In this document: positions 62,619 to 64,000 of the stretch, one piece after another | Numbering within the stretch: position 1 is the stretch's first letter | Layout of the letters: each line of letters begins with the position of its first letter | Assembly (NCBI GenBank): GCA_019745975.1 | Contig: JAIESQ010000019.1 | Location: forward strand, 62,001-126,000 | Direction: 5' to 3' | Length of the DNA: 64,000 nucleotides | DNA from: Pirellulales bacterium | Lineage (GTDB): Bacteria > Planctomycetota > Planctomycetia > Pirellulales > JAEUIK01 | The notes under the pieces: model-generated | Told to the model about the DNA's origin: nothing | Database searches by the model: none | What the model saw: only the letters and a program-made list of their open reading frames with translations | Translations under genes and position numbers: made by a program

Positions 62619-62960
62619 CTATCGGGCACGCTGCCGATCCGCTCCGCGCCACATACCCAGCAGCACCAGCGCCAGAAACGCGTACAGGCTGGTCGCCAGC
62701 ACCAACGTGCTGGCAAGCACCCCGGCGAACCGATCGCGAAGCAGGATCAGCGTCGGCGGCTCGTCGCTCTTCGGAGGACGGCGGCCTTGGGCGGTGACGG
62801 CTCGTTTGTACTCTTGCCAGTGTTGGCGTGCCCCGGCCGTTCCCAGGTCAGCCAGAGCCCAGCGCCGTGCCGCTTGCATGCCGGCGGCGACGAGCAACAT
62901 GGTTGCGAGCCAACCGGCGACCACCATCAGCGCGGTCCAGCGTGTGCGGTTCAAACCCAC
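62619..62960 (-). CDS. Small membrane protein, unknown
   Basis: A 113-residue protein with two helices (WTALMVVAGWLATMLLVAAG and VLASTLVLATSLYAFLALVL) and a polar loop. It starts 3 bp after the stop of the amidohydrolase gene and is in the same operon. No family recognised. Confidence 0.62.
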   Translation of the reverse strand: MGLNRTRWTALMVVAGWLATMLLVAAGMQAARRWALADLGTAGARQHWQEYKRAVTAQGRRPPKSDEPPTLILLRDRFAGVLASTLVLATSLYAFLALVLLGMWRGADRQRAR

Positions 62961-62963
62961 CTC

Positions 62964-64000
62964 CTACTTGGCCTTTGGCAACAAGTCGAGCACGGCACTG
63001 GCCATCGTGGTCACGCCAACGGTAAGCGTCTCCCGCGGTTCCGGGTAATAGAGGGCCGAGTGCAGGGTCGGGGGCTCGGTACCCAGTTGCCGGTAGCGGT
63101 CCAGCCTCGGCTGCTCGACCGATCCCAAGCGGTACATAAAGATGGGTACGCCTGCCCGACCGTACTCGCTGAAGTCCTCTCCCCCCATGGTCTGCTCTGC
63201 CAAGACGACGTTCTCCTCTCCCAGCACCCGGCGAAACGTCGGCGTCACGCGTTCGACCAGCGCCGGGTCGTTGCTCAGGGCCGGAGTCCCTTCCGATAGC
63301 GTGATGACTGGCTCGGGAGCCCGAAAGCTGCGGGCGACAGCCAGGCTCTTGCGGCGAATCGCCCCCAGCAGGTGCTTGCGAACCTCGTCGTTGTAGCTGC
63401 GCACGGTGAGCTGCAAATGGCAGGTATCGCTAATCACGTTGTGCTTGGCGCCGCCGTGAATCGAGCCCACGGTGATTACCGCCGGCTCGGTGGGACCGAC
63501 CTCGCGGGCGACGATCGACTGCAAGTCGACGATCAAGTAGGCGGCCATGACCACCGGATCGACGGTCAGATGCGGATAGGCGCCGTGGCCACCCCGACCT
63601 TGCAGCGTGATATCGACGCTATCGACGTTGGCCATGTTTGGCCCAGGGCGCACACCAATCTTGCCTGTCGGCAGCGAACTGTCGACATGCAGCGCCAGCG
63701 CGAGGTCGGGCTTGGGGAACCGCGTGAACAACCCATCTTCGAGCATGGCACGAGCCCCGGCGCCGCGCTCCTCGGCCGGCTGCCCGATAAATATCACGGT
63801 GCCGCTCCACTGGTCGCGGTGCGACGCCAGGTAGCGGGCGACGCCGACCAGGTTCGTCATGTGAATGTCGTGACCGCAGGCGTGCATCACGCCTACTTCG
63901 TTCCCCTGTTCGTCGCGCACTCGCACCTTCGAGGCGTAGGGGACCCCGGTTTGCTCGGTCACCGGCAGGGCATCGAGGTCGGTACGCAGCATCACGACCT
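62964..64000 (-). CDS. M20-family amidohydrolase, 5' end outside window
   Basis: A zinc peptidase/amidohydrolase of the M20D type (IAA-amino acid or hippurate hydrolase-like). The frame is open to the window end; the visible 345 residues start MMLRTDLDALPV and have the metal motifs HACGHDIHMTN and EERGAGAR, then HGGAKHNVI and TMGGEDFSEY. It likely removes amino acids or acyl groups from conjugates. The missing front is only ~70-90 residues. A small membrane gene follows at 3 bp. Confidence 0.9.
   Translation of the reverse strand, partial: VVMLRTDLDALPVTEQTGVPYASKVRVRDEQGNEVGVMHACGHDIHMTNLVGVARYLASHRDQWSGTVIFIGQPAEERGAGARAMLEDGLFTRFPKPDLALALHVDSSLPTGKIGVRPGPNMANVDSVDITLQGRGGHGAYPHLTVDPVVMAAYLIVDLQSIVAREVGPTEPAVITVGSIHGGAKHNVISDTCHLQLTVRSYNDEVRKHLLGAIRRKSLAVARSFRAPEPVITLSEGTPALSNDPALVERVTPTFRRVLGEENVVLAEQTMGGEDFSEYGRAGVPIFMYRLGSVEQPRLDRYRQLGTEPPTLHSALYYPEPRETLTVGVTTMASAVLDLLPKAK

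Overview
The window is GC-rich bacterial chromosome and most likely comes from a Planctomycetota (Pirellulales-like) genome. The evidence is a set of TIGR03067-type repeat proteins, a Ser/Thr kinase fused to WD40 repeats and paired with an ECF-like sigma factor, a di-haem cytochrome of the kind common in planctomycetes, an orphan FliM/FliN-like protein without flagellar genes, an HTTM membrane protein, a sialidase-like secreted protein, and many small palindromic repeats between genes. No plasmid or phage backbone is visible. The assignment is an inference from gene content, not from a marker gene.

Region by region. 1-1600: the 3' part of parB, a hairpin repeat, a GNAT gene broken by a 262-bp MITE-like element, and tRNA-Pro(UGG). 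2130-5840: a compact cluster of two signal-peptide TIGR03067 proteins, a 44-residue Cys-containing peptide, a DUF692/MNIO iron enzyme and a partner protein; this resembles a peptide- or protein-modifying (RiPP-like) locus and is the most interesting part of the window. 5890-6460: remnants of two unrelated genes fused out of frame. 6520-9480: a SNF2/RapA-type helicase with a zinc-ribbon partner. 10100-17180: a DabA/DabB inorganic-carbon uptake operon with an extra NuoM-like subunit and a beta-carbonic anhydrase. 17430-26670: mixed metabolic and secreted proteins, including two genes truncated towards each other at about 23.43 kb, and cdsA.

27060-37570 is the housekeeping core: phoH, a PgpH-like c-di-AMP phosphodiesterase, ybeY, a CorC/HlyC-family protein, an unfamiliar two-gene insertion, recO, a BamD-like lipoprotein, lptE, folP and proA. 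The first four genes are tightly packed (ATGA overlap at ybeY/corC) and recall the phoH-pgpH-ybeY-recO order of other phyla. 37660-44420 holds a FliM-like protein, small membrane peptides, an HD-domain protein, a membrane-inserted P-loop ATPase and a lipoprotein. 45080-45480 is a striking His/Cys-rich secreted protein with its own terminator. 45710-50570 carries an HTTM protein, a Tat-exported sugar isomerase-like protein, a BrnT/BrnA toxin-antitoxin pair and a secreted HAD phosphatase. 50670-57420 is regulatory: kinase-WD40 plus ECF-like factor, an NtrC-type regulator and a NarL-type regulator. 57500-64000: xerC with a small partner, two secreted proteins of unknown function, an ArsR-type regulator and an M20 amidohydrolase cut by the window end.

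Short palindromes recur between genes: a GCGGGA/TCCCGC family at 34.7, 38.8 and 40.2 kb, and a GCCCAG/CTGGGC family at 41.1, 57.4 and 59.1 kb.
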